A program made the position numbers and the translations under genes. A stretch of DNA of 64,000 bases from Listeria immobilis (GTDB lineage Bacteria; Bacillota; Bacilli; Lactobacillales; Listeriaceae), in contig NZ_JAASTZ010000009.1 in assembly GCF_014322765.1 (NCBI RefSeq), forward strand, positions 1 to 64,000. The letters are read 5' to 3'. The notes beneath the pieces are model-generated. The model ran no database searches. It was not told the origin of the DNA and saw nothing but the letters and a program-made list of their open reading frames with translations. How positions within the stretch are numbered: position 1 is the first letter of the stretch; each line of letters begins with the position of its first letter. Below are positions 28,906 through 38,979 of this stretch, piece by piece.

Positions 28906-30439
28906 GTTCTTTCTCCCCCGTTTCCGCCTCTTGTTTGGATGAACCAGCCATCATTAAGCCCAGTTCTTGTTCGGTTGTTTCTTTTGGATCAACAATAGCA
29001 ACAATTTTCCCTTCGTAAATTACTGCAATACGATCACTCACATTCATAATTTCATCTAACTCGAATGACATAAGTAATACCGCTTTTCCATTATCACGTT
29101 GTTCAATCAAACGTCGATGGATAAATTCAATTGCCCCAACATCAAGTCCTCGTGTTGGTTGAGCCGCAATTAAGAAATCTGGATTACGATGAATCTCTCT
29201 TGCAATAATTGCCTTTTGCTGATTCCCTCCAGAAAGTGATTTTGCTGCAACATATTCGCTACTTGCACGAACATCATATTCTTTAATTAGTTCACGAGCA
29301 AATTCATACATTGCTTTATGATTTAGGAATCCTTTGCTAGAAATTGGTTTCTTGTAATAAGTTTGTAGGGCGATATTTTCTCCAAGCGACATTTCAAGTA
29401 CTAGACCATGTTTATGTCGATCTTCTGGGATATGCCCTAATCCCGCCTCAGTGATTTTACGCGGTTTTTTATTTTCGATATGTTCTCCGTTTAAAAGGAT
29501 AGTGCCACTTGTTACTTTAGAAAGGCCTGCAATTGCGGAAATCAGCTCACTTTGACCGTTACCATCCACACCTGCAATTCCGACGATTTCTCCAGCGCGC
29601 ACGGTTAAATTAAGCCCGCGAACACTTTCCACACCGCGACTCTCTTTTACAACTAAATCTTTTACTTCTAAAACATCTTTACCAGGATGTGCTTCGATTT
29701 TTTCTGTTGTAAAGACTACTTCACGACCAACCATTAAATTAGCCAAATCTTGTGGTGTAGTTTCTGGAACATTAACAGTACCCATACCTTTACCACGGCG
29801 GATAACTGTTACTCGATCACAAACATCCATAATTTCTTTTAATTTATGTGTAATTAAAATAATGGATTTGCCTTCTTTAATGAGTGAACGCATAATTTGG
29901 ATTAATTCTTTAATTTCTTGAGGTGTTAAAACTGCGGTTGGTTCATCAAAAATCAAAATATCCGCACCACGATAAAGTGTTTTTAAAATCTCTACACGTT
30001 GTTGCATACCGATAGAAATATCTCTCACAACAGCATTTGGATCTACACGTAAACCGTAACGATCGGAAATTTCTTTTATTTCCTCAATCGCTTTTTTCTT
30101 TTCGATAACACCCAGCTTGCTTGGCTCTTTTCCAAGAATAATGTTCTCAGCAACTGTAAATTTATCCACTAACATGAAATGCTGATGGACCATACCAATA
30201 CCGAGTTCATTCGCTTTATTCGGGCTATTAATGTTTTCTTTTGTGCCACGAACACGAATTTCGCCACCATCTGGTTCATATAGACCAAACAAGACATTCA
30301 TTAGCGTAGATTTTCCTGCGCCATTCTCACCTAACAAAGCATGGATTTCGCCCTGCTTTAATTGTAAGGTAATGTTATCATTTGCTACAAATCCAGAGAA
30401 TTCCTTCCTGATTCCTAACATTTCAATAACAAAGTCCAC
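28898..30439 (-). CDS. nupO: Nucleoside ABC transporter ATP-binding protein (YufO/NupO type)
   Basis: A 513-residue protein with two fused ABC ATPase domains, as in sugar/nucleoside importers. First domain: Walker A GENGAGKST (about residues 38-46), Walker B ILIFDEP. Second domain: degenerate Walker A GVDGNGQSE (about 295-303), signature LSGGNQQK, and AAQPTRGLDVGA in place of a full Walker B, all normal for the family. GTG start preceded by AGGGGAG. Upstream lies a 427-base gap to tcsA. Confidence 0.92.
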   Translation of the reverse strand: MDFVIEMLGIRKEFSGFVANDNITLQLKQGEIHALLGENGAGKSTLMNVLFGLYEPDGGEIRVRGTKENINSPNKANELGIGMVHQHFMLVDKFTVAENIILGKEPSKLGVIEKKKAIEEIKEISDRYGLRVDPNAVVRDISIGMQQRVEILKTLYRGADILIFDEPTAVLTPQEIKELIQIMRSLIKEGKSIILITHKLKEIMDVCDRVTVIRRGKGMGTVNVPETTPQDLANLMVGREVVFTTEKIEAHPGKDVLEVKDLVVKESRGVESVRGLNLTVRAGEIVGIAGVDGNGQSELISAIAGLSKVTSGTILLNGEHIENKKPRKITEAGLGHIPEDRHKHGLVLEMSLGENIALQTYYKKPISSKGFLNHKAMYEFARELIKEYDVRASSEYVAAKSLSGGNQQKAIIAREIHRNPDFLIAAQPTRGLDVGAIEFIHRRLIEQRDNGKAVLLMSFELDEIMNVSDRIAVIYEGKIVAIVDPKETTEQELGLMMAGSSKQEAETGEKEHV

Positions 30440-30866
30440 TTCTTCACTCCCCTTGTCGTCTGGTTCAAACTGGAAAAACAGCCACTCGCGCGATTCTCTC
30501 GAAGGACGCCGCCTCTCCCCGTACTTCCTCCCGAAGAAGGTTCCGAGTTTTTTATCCGTTTGTTATTAATAGCTTATCACTTAGTTGCTTTGTAGGTTGT
30601 CAAACGGTAGTAGTAGTTTCTTCTATGTAACTAAAGCAATTGATACATTTTCAAGTGATTAAAAAAGCCATCTCCTTATTTTATTTCTAAATGGCATGCA
30701 TTGCAATCATAAATTCCAATATACCGATTATTTTCTTTAGTAAAAGGGTTTACCTATTATATTAAAACGCTTACAAGTTATTTTTTTATGAAAGCCGGCA
30801 TACTAACTACCGACTTTCATAAAAGGTTTTACTATGTTCGTACTACTCATTTTTTAAACCTATAAA
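30440..30866 (-). promoter_or_regulatory. tcsA-nupO intergenic region with GC-rich leader segment
   Basis: No gene. The part next to nupO (about 30480-30545) is strikingly GC-rich for this genome and has several short self-complementary pieces, suggesting a structured mRNA leader. A weak terminator-like stem (GCCAT/ATGGC followed by six T on the minus strand) lies at 30663-30697, and a strong hairpin at 30784-30824. I recognise no known riboswitch. Confidence 0.4.
30784..30824 (-). terminator. Hairpin behind tcsA, likely attenuator
   Basis: TTTTATGAAAG pairs with CTTTCATAAAA (11 pairs), extended past one mismatch by CGG/CCG. No T-run follows on the minus strand. It probably trims or attenuates the transcript, giving more lipoprotein than transporter mRNA. 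Confidence 0.55.
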
Positions 30867-31940
30867 TCAAGGTTTTTCAGGAACTTTAATATCCCCATCA
30901 ATGATTTTTTGTTTGTATTCTTCTACTTTAGCTAAAACATCTTTAGAAATATTATCTTGATGATCAGAAAGCCCTACAGCATTCTTATCAAGACCATATT
31001 CAATTTTAGTTCCACCAGGGAAATCTCCAGCTTTTGTACGAGTTGCAAGGTCTTCTACAGCAACATCAACACGTTTGATTTCAGATGTAAGAGTTACATT
31101 GTAATCTTTACCGTCATTCGCTGTCACTTTTCCTTCATCCCATTGGTCACGGTCAACACCGATTACCCAAACGGCACGGCTAGGATCTTTTTTCTTTAAG
31201 TTTTTCGCTTCTGCAAACACACCATTACCAGTACCACCAGCAGCGTGGAAAATTACATCAACGCCATTTGAGTACATGGAAGAAGCAATTTGTTGCCCCT
31301 TGTCAGCTTTTGCAAAATCATTTGCATATTGAACATCAATTTCTGCATCCGGTTTAACTGCTTTAACACCGGCAGTGAAACCAGCTTCAAAACGGTCGAT
31401 AACTGCTCCTTTTACCCCACCAACAAATCCAACTTTATTTGTTTTTGTTGTTAAGCCGGCTACAACACCAACTAGGTAAGAACCATCATTATCTTTAAAG
31501 CCAATACTTACTACATTATCACGATCATCAATTGTGTCATCCACAATAGCGAATTGATTATCAGGTTTTTGTTTAGAAACTTCTTCAATTGCGTCTTTTA
31601 GTTTGTAACCAATTCCATAAATCAAATCATAGTCGCTACGAACAGCAGTGTTTAAGTTTGTTTTATAGTCTGCTTCAGATGCTGATTGCAGATAGTTGTA
31701 ACCATCTGTACCTTTTTCCATGTCGTTCGCTTTACCAAATTTTTGTAAGCCTTCCCATGCTGATTGGTTAAATGAACGGTCATCTACACCACCAGTATCT
31801 GTAACCATTGCTACTGTAAAATCTTTACTGCTTTTATCACCGCTACTTTTTTTATCGTCGCTGCTTGAACCACAAGCACCTAGAAAAACACTAGAAGCAA
31901 TAATCATTGATAGTGCTAAAGCAAATGTACGCTTTTTCAA
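30867..31940 (-). CDS. tcsA: BmpA-family substrate-binding lipoprotein, CD4+ T-cell-stimulating antigen TcsA
   Basis: A 357-residue lipoprotein with a signal peptide and lipobox LGAC (Cys23 modified), a Ser/Lys-rich linker, and a periplasmic-binding-type fold of the BmpA/Med family (TDTGGVDDRSFNQSAWEGL, VGFVGG, HAAGGTGNGVF). It should bind nucleosides outside the membrane for NupOPQ. Orthologous to Lmo1388 (TcsA), known as a CD4 T-cell antigen in L. monocytogenes. TTG start with GGGAGGGG seven bases upstream. Confidence 0.93.
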   Translation of the reverse strand: MKKRTFALALSMIIASSVFLGACGSSSDDKKSSGDKSSKDFTVAMVTDTGGVDDRSFNQSAWEGLQKFGKANDMEKGTDGYNYLQSASEADYKTNLNTAVRSDYDLIYGIGYKLKDAIEEVSKQKPDNQFAIVDDTIDDRDNVVSIGFKDNDGSYLVGVVAGLTTKTNKVGFVGGVKGAVIDRFEAGFTAGVKAVKPDAEIDVQYANDFAKADKGQQIASSMYSNGVDVIFHAAGGTGNGVFAEAKNLKKKDPSRAVWVIGVDRDQWDEGKVTANDGKDYNVTLTSEIKRVDVAVEDLATRTKAGDFPGGTKIEYGLDKNAVGLSDHQDNISKDVLAKVEEYKQKIIDGDIKVPEKP

Positions 31941-32292
31941 CTTAAAACCCCTCCCGAGAGATAAAATGTTAGTTAGAGCTCTCAGTCAAAACAAACAATT
32001 CAGGTGCGTATTAAATTATGTAAGATCCCTTTTTGGATAACGCACAAAAACATTTAACGTCTTCTCCAACTCTTCTTAATATACCATGGAAAATAAAATA
32101 AATAAATAACCAAGTGCATATATTTTTAATGCAAATGAATTCAGAAAATTTCATCCTGTCAAAATCATTAAACTTTGGCAAACCCTTACAAATAAACACT
32201 TTAATGTGAAAAAGTAATCAATCAAATTTAGTTGCATTCCTTTTTTATTCCATTCATAATAATAAAATAATGCTAGAAAGGCGGGATAAAAA
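31941..32292. promoter_or_regulatory. Divergent regulatory region between tcsA and the comER-like gene
   Basis: 350 bases without a gene. For tcsA an extended -10 (TGGTATATT on the minus strand, near 32082-32090) is plausible. For the plus-strand gene, TTGCAT at 32232-32237, 17 bases and CATAAT at 32255-32260 form a promoter. The tcsA leader holds a GAGAG/CTCTC inverted repeat near its ribosome site (31959-31986). Confidence 0.45.
32136..32150. promoter_or_regulatory. CodY-like site upstream of tcsA
   Basis: TGAATTCAGAAAATT matches the CodY consensus AATTTTCWGAAAATT at 11 of 15 positions, upstream of the likely tcsA promoter. Nutrient control of a nucleoside transporter would make sense, but a match of this quality can occur by chance in AT-rich DNA. 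Confidence 0.3.
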
Positions 32293-33132
32293 ATGACAAA
32301 ATTTGGCTTTATCGAATTTGGAGGAATGGCAGCTTTAATTGCCACAAAAATGGTGGAAGCAAAGATTATCTCACCAAAAGATATTATTATTTATTCTAGT
32401 TCCGAAAACGAACATTTCCAGTTGTTTTATGATAAATATCCGACAGCCGAATTAGCAGCAAATGAAGCAGAAGTTTTTACAAAAGCAGCACATAGTTTTA
32501 TTTGCAAACAAACAATGGAAGTTTTACCACTTATAAATAATTGTGCGGCAGTTCTAACATCAGAACGTCATATAATTTCGATTGCTGCTGGAGTCAGTAC
32601 TGATGATATTCTTGCTATTTCATCAGATTTACAAATTAGCAAATTAATTCCTTCGCTTACTATGCGTGTTGATATTGGAACGACACTTATCGCTCATTCA
32701 AATATGGTATCAAATGAAAATCGTAAATGGCTAGAAGATACTTTTGACTTATTTGGGCATGTTATGACGATTCGCGAGGAAAATATTGAAATCGCCAGTA
32801 ATTTAACAAGTGCTTCGCCAGGGATTATTGCAGCTATTTTTGAACAGTTTATGGAAGCCGCATTACGAAAATCCAGCTTATCTGATGTGGAAGTATTTCA
32901 AATGATTAATTTTGCACTTGCTGGAACATCCAAACTATTAATAGAAGAAGATGTTACTTTTAGTGGGCTCATTAATAAAGTAGCAACAAAAGACGGTATC
33001 ACTGCTGAAAGTGTCGAGCTTAGTCAAAACAATTTACCGGCTTTTTTTGATGAACTTTTAAACCGTACTCAAGATAAACACACAAATACCAAACAAGAAA
33101 TTGAACAACAAAAAAGAGAGTTGCTTTCTTAA
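32293..33132 (+). CDS. ComER-like pyrroline-5-carboxylate reductase family protein
   Basis: A 279-residue protein related to P5C reductase and to ComER of Bacillus. The N-terminal Rossmann segment is FGFIEFGGMAALIATKMV, where the usual GxGxMG is altered (Glu and Phe replace key positions), while the central and C-terminal helical part (SNLTSASPGIIAAIFEQFMEAA) keeps the P5CR dimerisation pattern. A true proline-biosynthetic role is doubtful. ATG preceded by AAAGGCGGGA. Single-gene unit, divergent from tcsA and convergent with ftsK. Confidence 0.75.
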   Translation: MTKFGFIEFGGMAALIATKMVEAKIISPKDIIIYSSSENEHFQLFYDKYPTAELAANEAEVFTKAAHSFICKQTMEVLPLINNCAAVLTSERHIISIAAGVSTDDILAISSDLQISKLIPSLTMRVDIGTTLIAHSNMVSNENRKWLEDTFDLFGHVMTIREENIEIASNLTSASPGIIAAIFEQFMEAALRKSSLSDVEVFQMINFALAGTSKLLIEEDVTFSGLINKVATKDGITAESVELSQNNLPAFFDELLNRTQDKHTNTKQEIEQQKRELLS

Positions 33133-33210
33133 AAAGAGGTTGCGCATTGGAGTCCCCCAAAAAAAATCAGATTTTTTGGGGTCTGCTCTTTACTGCGCAA
33201 CCTCTTTTTT
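33131..33210. terminator. Long two-level bidirectional terminator
   Basis: An outer 16-pair stem (AAAAAGAGGTTGCGCA at 33131-33146 with TGCGCAACCTCTTTTT at 33194-33209) encloses an inner stem CCCCAAAAAA/TTTTTTGGGG. T-runs appear on both strands, so it ends both the comER-like gene and ftsK. Confidence 0.9.
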
Positions 33211-35488
33211 ATTCGTTTTCTGGGTTTGATTCTACATTAACTCGTCTTGGTTTACTTCCTTCATGAGGACCAACTACCCCTCTTTGCTCCATTTCATCAA
33301 TTAATCGAGCAGCGCGATTATAGCCGATACGGAATTTTCTTTGTAACATTGAGACGGAAGCAGTTTGCATTTCAACAACAAGTTCTACGGCTTCATGATA
33401 AAGTTCATCCGTCACTTCTCCTTCTACTTCAGGAATATCATCAGGAATCATTTCTTCGTTATACTGCGCTTTTTGTTGCGAAATAACATAATTAACAACA
33501 TCTTCTACTTCTGCATCAGATAAAAAGGCTCCTTGAATTCGAGTTGGTTTGCTTGACCCAACAGGAAGCAGCAACATATCACCACGACCAAGTAATTTTT
33601 CTGCACCGCCCATATCAAGAATTGTTCTAGAGTCAATCGAACTTGATACTGCAAATGCAATTCTTGAAGGAATATTGGCTTTGATGACACCAGTTATTAC
33701 ATCTACGGATGGTCTTTGAGTTGCGATAATTAAATGAATTCCTGCAGCACGTGCCATTTGTGCAAGTCTTGTAATCGCATCTTCTACATCGTTAGAGGCA
33801 ACCATCATTAAATCAGCCAATTCATCCACAATAACAACAATAAATGGCAGTTCTGCTTGTTTTTCTTCGTTTAATTCATTGTGTTTTTTCACATGGTCAT
33901 TATAGCCTTGCATATTACGAGTCCCAGTATGAGAGAATAAATCATAACGGCGTTCCATTTCTGCAACAACTTTTTGAAGGGCTTGTGCGGCTTTTTTAGG
34001 ATTTGTTACTACAGGTGCAAGAAGATGCGGAATACCATTGTAAACATTTAATTCCACCATTTTTGGATCTATCATCATCATTTTTACTTCATGAGGTTTA
34101 GCGCGAAGTAAAATGCTTGTGATAATTCCATTAATGCAGACAGACTTCCCGCTTCCAGTTGCTCCTGCGACCAGTAAATGAGGCATTTTATCTAAACTCG
34201 CCATCATTGCTTCTCCGGAAATATCTCGACCAAGAGCAATTTGCAGTTTTTCTTCTGGATTGTTTTTTGGATTATTTTCAAGAACCTCACGTAACGAAAC
34301 CATTGCGACATTTTGATTCGCTACTTCTATTCCGATAGCAGATTTTCCTGGTATTGGTGCTTCAATTCGAATATCTTTTGCAGCTAAAGCAAGGGCAATA
34401 TCATCACTTAATGAAACTATTTTGCTTACTTTAACACCAACAGAAGGCTGTACCTCATATTTAGTAACAGCTGGCCCTAAATGGACTTGCGTAATCTTTG
34501 CTTTTACACCAAAACTGCTGAAGGTATCTTCCAGTTTTTTGGCGTTTACTTTTATTTGGTCATACTCTTTACTTTGGTCTGTTACTTTCGCAGGTGCCAA
34601 AATATCTACAGGTGGTAATTGGTAAATTTCGTTTTCAAAAGATTCTTGTTCAAAAAGGACTAAATCCGGATCTTTCGTATCTGTTTCTTCTCTTTCTTCT
34701 GGCGGATCTTTTACTAGCTCTACTTTAGAACTGAAATTAGAAATAATTGGTGGTAGTTTTTCTTCTTTTTCCGGTTCTATTTCAACTACTTCCGCTTCTA
34801 TTTCGTCCTCTGCTGCTTTTTCTGCTTTCTTTTGATCACGTTTCGCTTTTACTTCTTTACCTTTTTCTGTAGCTGCCTTTCCTTTTGAAAATAAATAGCG
34901 AACAAAATCAGCTATTTTAGCAAAAAATTGGCGTATCGATATTCCGGAAACTAGTGAGAAACCATAAACGATTAATAATACTGCGATAATATTCGTTCCT
35001 AAACGATCTACTAAAAAATAAGTAACTGAAGTAATTGCTGCACCTAACATGCCGGCTCCAACAAATCCTACTTGATTAGGATTAAATAAATTCTCAAGAA
35101 GGAGTTTCCATGTTCCTAATAGGACGGAACTATCTGCTCCCAGGGTGTGCACAATAAAATACATATGTATATATGTTAAAAATCCTAAAATAATTAAATA
35201 AATTCCAACTAGGCGCTTGCTAAAAAAACGTGGTCGTTGTCTTTTTATTACTAAATAGCCCCCAAGAATAACAAATCCTGCTAAAAGGACATAGCTTAAC
35301 AAGCCTACCCACATCTCAGAAAGAGCAAAAAATACTCTACCAATAAAACCTAATTGTAAAATCCCTACTATTCCAAACGCTACTAAAATAACACCAACTA
35401 TTTCTGAGCGTAATGATGCTGATTTTTTCTTTTTCGAACGGCTAGATGTTTTTTTACGTCCAGTCGTTTTTTTCTTTTGTGTCGCCAT
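33209..35488 (-). CDS. ftsK: DNA translocase FtsK/SpoIIIE
   Basis: A 759-residue septal DNA pump that clears chromosome from the division site. Four N-terminal transmembrane helices (about residues 25-190), a charged linker, and the RecA-like motor with Walker [10 protein letters not shown] (about 431-439), DELADLMM, and [12 protein letters not shown]. The C-terminal gamma domain ([24 protein letters not shown], about 703-726) reads KOPS/SRS polarity sequences. Basic Lys/Arg-rich N-terminus. Single gene, with a shared terminator with comER. Confidence 0.95.
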   Translation of the reverse strand: MATQKKKTTGRKKTSSRSKKKKSASLRSEIVGVILVAFGIVGILQLGFIGRVFFALSEMWVGLLSYVLLAGFVILGGYLVIKRQRPRFFSKRLVGIYLIILGFLTYIHMYFIVHTLGADSSVLLGTWKLLLENLFNPNQVGFVGAGMLGAAITSVTYFLVDRLGTNIIAVLLIVYGFSLVSGISIRQFFAKIADFVRYLFSKGKAATEKGKEVKAKRDQKKAEKAAEDEIEAEVVEIEPEKEEKLPPIISNFSSKVELVKDPPEEREETDTKDPDLVLFEQESFENEIYQLPPVDILAPAKVTDQSKEYDQIKVNAKKLEDTFSSFGVKAKITQVHLGPAVTKYEVQPSVGVKVSKIVSLSDDIALALAAKDIRIEAPIPGKSAIGIEVANQNVAMVSLREVLENNPKNNPEEKLQIALGRDISGEAMMASLDKMPHLLVAGATGSGKSVCINGIITSILLRAKPHEVKMMMIDPKMVELNVYNGIPHLLAPVVTNPKKAAQALQKVVAEMERRYDLFSHTGTRNMQGYNDHVKKHNELNEEKQAELPFIVVIVDELADLMMVASNDVEDAITRLAQMARAAGIHLIIATQRPSVDVITGVIKANIPSRIAFAVSSSIDSRTILDMGGAEKLLGRGDMLLLPVGSSKPTRIQGAFLSDAEVEDVVNYVISQQKAQYNEEMIPDDIPEVEGEVTDELYHEAVELVVEMQTASVSMLQRKFRIGYNRAARLIDEMEQRGVVGPHEGSKPRRVNVESNPENE

Positions 35489-35633
35489 TTAAGTCCCACC
35501 TATTCCTTTTTTCGCTTGTTTTATTATAGCATATCAAACCATTTCATAGTTCATACTAAAGCCCTATTATCCAAACAAATGTTTCCTTAAAAAACCACAA
35601 ATCTCCTTTGAAGAGAAATATGGTTTCTTTTTG

Positions 35634-36560
35634 TTATAAATGGGGTGTTTTCGTGTTCATAAGCTTACCACCACGAACTTCTGACATGCTACCACCAACT
35701 GCTAAGAAAGCTTCTGGATCAATCTCATCTAGAATTGCTTTCACCTTCACTTCTTCAAATCTTGAGACAATAACGAAAACTACTTTCCTTACATCGCCAG
35801 AATATCCTCCTGTTGCATCCAAATAAGTCACACCTTTTCCAAGCTGATCCATAATTTCTGCACCAATTTCTTCATAATAACGGCTAATAATAAAAGCACT
35901 TTTCGATTCATCTACACCTTGAATAACAATATCAATAACTTTATATGCTAAAAAGTATGTAATTAGTGAGTACATCGCTCGGTCCCAGTTAAAAACAAGT
36001 CCTGCGATAATAAAAATAACAATATTGATAAACATAATAATTTGCCCAGTCGAAAATGGGGTTCTACCATTAATAATGATGGAAATAATTTCTGTTCCAT
36101 CAAGTGCTCCACCATTGCGGATTACGAGTCCAACACCAAGCCCGAGCGTCATTCCACCAAATACTGTAGCAAGTAGCAAATCGTCTGTCACAGGCTCCAT
36201 ATCATGTAACAAGAGCGTTACAATTGACATGACTGCAATACCATACAAAGTAAACAGCGCAAATACTTTTCCGATTTTTCGGTAACCGATAATAAAAAAT
36301 GGAATATTAAGTACAAATGTTAAAACACCTAGTGGTAAAGGCGTTAGTTGTGAAATAATAATGGAAATCCCAACTACACCGCCATCTAATATCTGATTGT
36401 TTACAAGAAAAAGTTCTAGGCCAACACCCATTAAAATTGCCCCAAAAGTTATCATCAAAAACTTATAAACAAACCATTTCAATCTTCTTCGTCGTTCTTG
36501 TTTTACTTTTTTTAAGGCTAGTTCCTCCAAAAATGATTCATTTATTTGCACATAGCTCAC
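35634..36560 (-). CDS. YitT family membrane protein
   Basis: A 308-residue YitT/DUF161 protein with five to six N-terminal transmembrane segments (for example MITFGAILMGVGLELFLV and VIRNGGALDGTEIISII) and a C-terminal cytosolic DUF2179 domain (SAFIISRYYEEIGAEIMDQLGKGVTYLDATGGYSG and LAVGGSMSEVRGG). The function is unknown. I favour the GTG start at 36558-36560, six bases from AAGGA; a TTG two codons earlier is directly on the ribosome site. Single gene between ftsK and trhO. Confidence 0.87.
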   Translation of the reverse strand: MSYVQINESFLEELALKKVKQERRRRLKWFVYKFLMITFGAILMGVGLELFLVNNQILDGGVVGISIIISQLTPLPLGVLTFVLNIPFFIIGYRKIGKVFALFTLYGIAVMSIVTLLLHDMEPVTDDLLLATVFGGMTLGLGVGLVIRNGGALDGTEIISIIINGRTPFSTGQIIMFINIVIFIIAGLVFNWDRAMYSLITYFLAYKVIDIVIQGVDESKSAFIISRYYEEIGAEIMDQLGKGVTYLDATGGYSGDVRKVVFVIVSRFEEVKVKAILDEIDPEAFLAVGGSMSEVRGGKLMNTKTPHL

Positions 36561-36714
36561 GCCCAATCCTTACTTTATTCTTTATTTTTAGGCAATGAAA
36601 ACAATACTTGCTTCCATTAACAAAATTTTTGCTTCATATTTAATAAGTATACCATAGCTGTTTTGTCCTTGTACACATAGTTAATAATAAGAAGTATTTT
36701 TTCAGTTTGTCTAC

Positions 36715-36744
36715 TTGCCATGCTCCATCTTGCTATAGTATAGT
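36715..36744 (+). promoter_or_regulatory. Promoter of trhO
   Basis: TTGCCA at 36715-36720, 18 bases, TATAGT at 36739-36744, about 65 bases before the ATG I chose. Confidence 0.5.
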
Positions 36745-36808
36745 ATTAATGCGCAAACTTGTGGAGAAAATCTCGCACATGAAATACATTTTGAAGGGTG
36801 ATAAAATT

Positions 36809-37756
36809 ATGAGTGACTATCAAGTGTTGTTATATTACAAATACACAACGATTGATGATCCAGAATCTTTTGCAAAAGAGCATTTAGCTACTTGCAAAGA
36901 AATGGAATTAAAAGGTCGGATATTGGTGGCTACTGAGGGGATTAACGGCACCGTTTCTGGCACTGTGGAAGCAACAAATAACTATATGGCTTATATGGCA
37001 AAGGATGAACGTTTTCGTGATATGGTATTTAAAATTGACGAGACAGACGCTCATGCCTTTAAAAAAATGCATGTTCGACCAAGAGCAGAAATTGTTAGTT
37101 TAAGTTTAGAAAATGATGTAAATCCGCTTGAAATAACCGGAACTTATTTAGAACCAGCTGAATTTCGCGAAGCTCTACTAGCGGAAGACACTGTTATTTT
37201 AGATGCAAGAAATGATTATGAATTTGATCTTGGTCATTTTCGTGGAGCTGTTCGACCAGATATCCAAAATTTCCGTGAATTACCTAGTTGGATTGAAGAA
37301 AATCGTGATCAATTGGCAGATAAAAAAATTGTGACTTATTGCACTGGTGGTATTCGTTGTGAGAAATTTTCTGGTTGGCTAAAAACAGCGGGCTTTGATG
37401 ATGTAAGCCAACTTCATGGTGGTATTGCTACTTATGGAAAAAACGAAGAAACACAAGGAGAACTTTGGGACGGGCAAATGTATGTTTTTGATGAGCGAAT
37501 CGCCGTTCCAATCAACCAAGTAAATCCGACAATTGTTGGTAAAGATTACTTTGATGGTACCCCTTGTGAACGCTACATTAATTGTGCTAATCCGTATTGC
37601 AATAAACAAATTCTTGCCTCTGTCGAAAATGAAGAAAAATATTTACACAGCTGTTCCAATGAATGCCGTGTTCATCCAGCAAATTTATATACTAAAAACT
37701 TATCCAAAGAAAGTTTTACTGAAAGACTAGAAGCTTTAAACGAAACAGTTCAATAA
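36809..37756 (+). CDS. trhO: tRNA uridine 5-hydroxylase TrhO (rhodanese-domain protein)
   Basis: A 319-residue TrhO/YceA-type protein that hydroxylates U34 of tRNA. The N-terminal domain ([23 protein letters not shown]) is followed by a rhodanese domain with the active Cys in [16 protein letters not shown] (about residue 179) and a C-terminal Cys-rich segment ([21 protein letters not shown]). ATG 36809 follows AAGGGTGA; the longer frame starts in promoter DNA. Convergent with fni. Confidence 0.88.
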   Translation: MSDYQVLLYYKYTTIDDPESFAKEHLATCKEMELKGRILVATEGINGTVSGTVEATNNYMAYMAKDERFRDMVFKIDETDAHAFKKMHVRPRAEIVSLSLENDVNPLEITGTYLEPAEFREALLAEDTVILDARNDYEFDLGHFRGAVRPDIQNFRELPSWIEENRDQLADKKIVTYCTGGIRCEKFSGWLKTAGFDDVSQLHGGIATYGKNEETQGELWDGQMYVFDERIAVPINQVNPTIVGKDYFDGTPCERYINCANPYCNKQILASVENEEKYLHSCSNECRVHPANLYTKNLSKESFTERLEALNETVQ

Positions 37757-37757
37757 C

Positions 37758-37857
37758 AAAAATAAAAACCAGCTTGCTAAGATATTTGCCCTTAAAGTTA
37801 GATTGTTTGGTCTAACTTTAAGAGGGCAATACAGCATGCTGGTTTTTATTTTCTATT
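37758..37857. terminator. Nested bidirectional terminator between trhO and fni
   Basis: The outer stem AAAATAAAAACCAGC pairs with GCTGGTTTTTATTTT across about 65 bases, and an inner stem pairs CCCTTAAAGTTAGA with TCTAACTTTAAGAGGG (two-base bulge). Together they form a two-tier hairpin serving both convergent genes; the fni stop lies in the outer right arm. Confidence 0.85.
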
Positions 37858-38922
37858 AGCTAATTGTTTTAAATCAATTCCTCGTAAATTCCCCCATGTA
37901 GCAAGTTCTCCTGTCACGACCAATGAAGTTTTTTTAAGTTCAGTAATATTTTGGGCATCTGCCAGAACAAATAATCCTCGTAATTGTTCTTTCCATAACT
38001 CCAATTTAGCAATAGTTTGTTCGACACCATTTTTTTTCAATGAATAAATAACTTGTCCTGCCATCCCAACGCTGCCTGCTCCAAGTGCTAAAGATTTCAC
38101 GATATCCATTGGTGTCCTAATGCCCCCAGATGAAAGAAAGGCTATATCTGGCGCATCCGCATGTTGCATATCTAATAATGCTTGACCAGTAGTAATACCC
38201 CAATCAAGCAAAAAATCATATGCTTGGTCACGTCGACGATCATTTTCAATTCGGGCGAAGTTTGTCCCGCCCTTCCCAGCTAAATCGACCGTTTGAACAC
38301 CAATATTTGCTAAAGATGTAACTGTCTCACGCGTTAACCCAAAACCAACTTCTTTAACAATTATAGGTACTGGCGACAACTTAACATATTCTTCTATTCT
38401 TGTTAACCAGTGACTAAAAGAACGGTCCCCTTCTTGCATAACTAACTCTTGGGCTGGATTAATATGAATTTGGAGAGCATCAGCAGTTAACATCTCTACC
38501 GCGCGTAATCCATCTTCTATTTTTACTTCTGGGCTTATATTTGCTAGAATTACTCCATTTGGATTGTTATCCCGAACAACTTGATATGTATCAATAAGCG
38601 TGCTATTTTTTAATGCGGCAGATTGTGAACCCACTGCCATCGGAATCCCTACTTCTTTTGCAATTTCTGCAAGATCCGCATTGATTTTCTTAGTGTGGCG
38701 ACTCCCTCCAGTCATTGCATTAATGTAAAAGGGAAACGCCACATCCATCCCGCAAATCGTTGTTGTTAAATCAATATCACGCACATTGTAGCGCGGGATA
38801 GAGGTTCCTAGCAGCTGAATATCATCTAAACTAAATTTGCCAAGTTGTTCGTTTTGTTTTACTCCAAGGGCAACATGCTCATCTTTGCGCCTTTCTCTTA
38901 ATAAGTCCTCGTTCTTTTGCAT
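37846..38922 (-). CDS. fni: Isopentenyl-diphosphate delta-isomerase type 2
   Basis: A 358-residue FMN-dependent enzyme interconverting IPP and DMAPP in isoprenoid synthesis. The N-terminal RRKDEH motif (about residues 10-15), INAMTGG (about 65-71), and the FMN/substrate loop DLAGKGGTNFARIE (about 210-223) are typical, as is SSGGIRTPMDIVK. ATG at 38920-38922 follows GGAGGACT. Listeria carries both mevalonate and DXP (dxs, in this window) routes, and the two supply the same IPP/DMAPP pool. Confidence 0.92.
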   Translation of the reverse strand: MQKNEDLLRERRKDEHVALGVKQNEQLGKFSLDDIQLLGTSIPRYNVRDIDLTTTICGMDVAFPFYINAMTGGSRHTKKINADLAEIAKEVGIPMAVGSQSAALKNSTLIDTYQVVRDNNPNGVILANISPEVKIEDGLRAVEMLTADALQIHINPAQELVMQEGDRSFSHWLTRIEEYVKLSPVPIIVKEVGFGLTRETVTSLANIGVQTVDLAGKGGTNFARIENDRRRDQAYDFLLDWGITTGQALLDMQHADAPDIAFLSSGGIRTPMDIVKSLALGAGSVGMAGQVIYSLKKNGVEQTIAKLELWKEQLRGLFVLADAQNITELKKTSLVVTGELATWGNLRGIDLKQLANRK

Positions 38923-38979
38923 TTCTAGTCCTCCACAAATCACTAATTTCTCCTATATTTTTCAACGAGATAATACATC

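Noticed and set aside
30440-32292. Purine riboswitch controlling the nucleoside transporter
   Set aside because: The conserved purine riboswitch core and its three-stem layout were not found in either upstream region.
32293-33132. Annotation as proC (proline synthesis)
   Set aside because: The dinucleotide-binding motif is degraded, and the closest description is the ComER-like branch.
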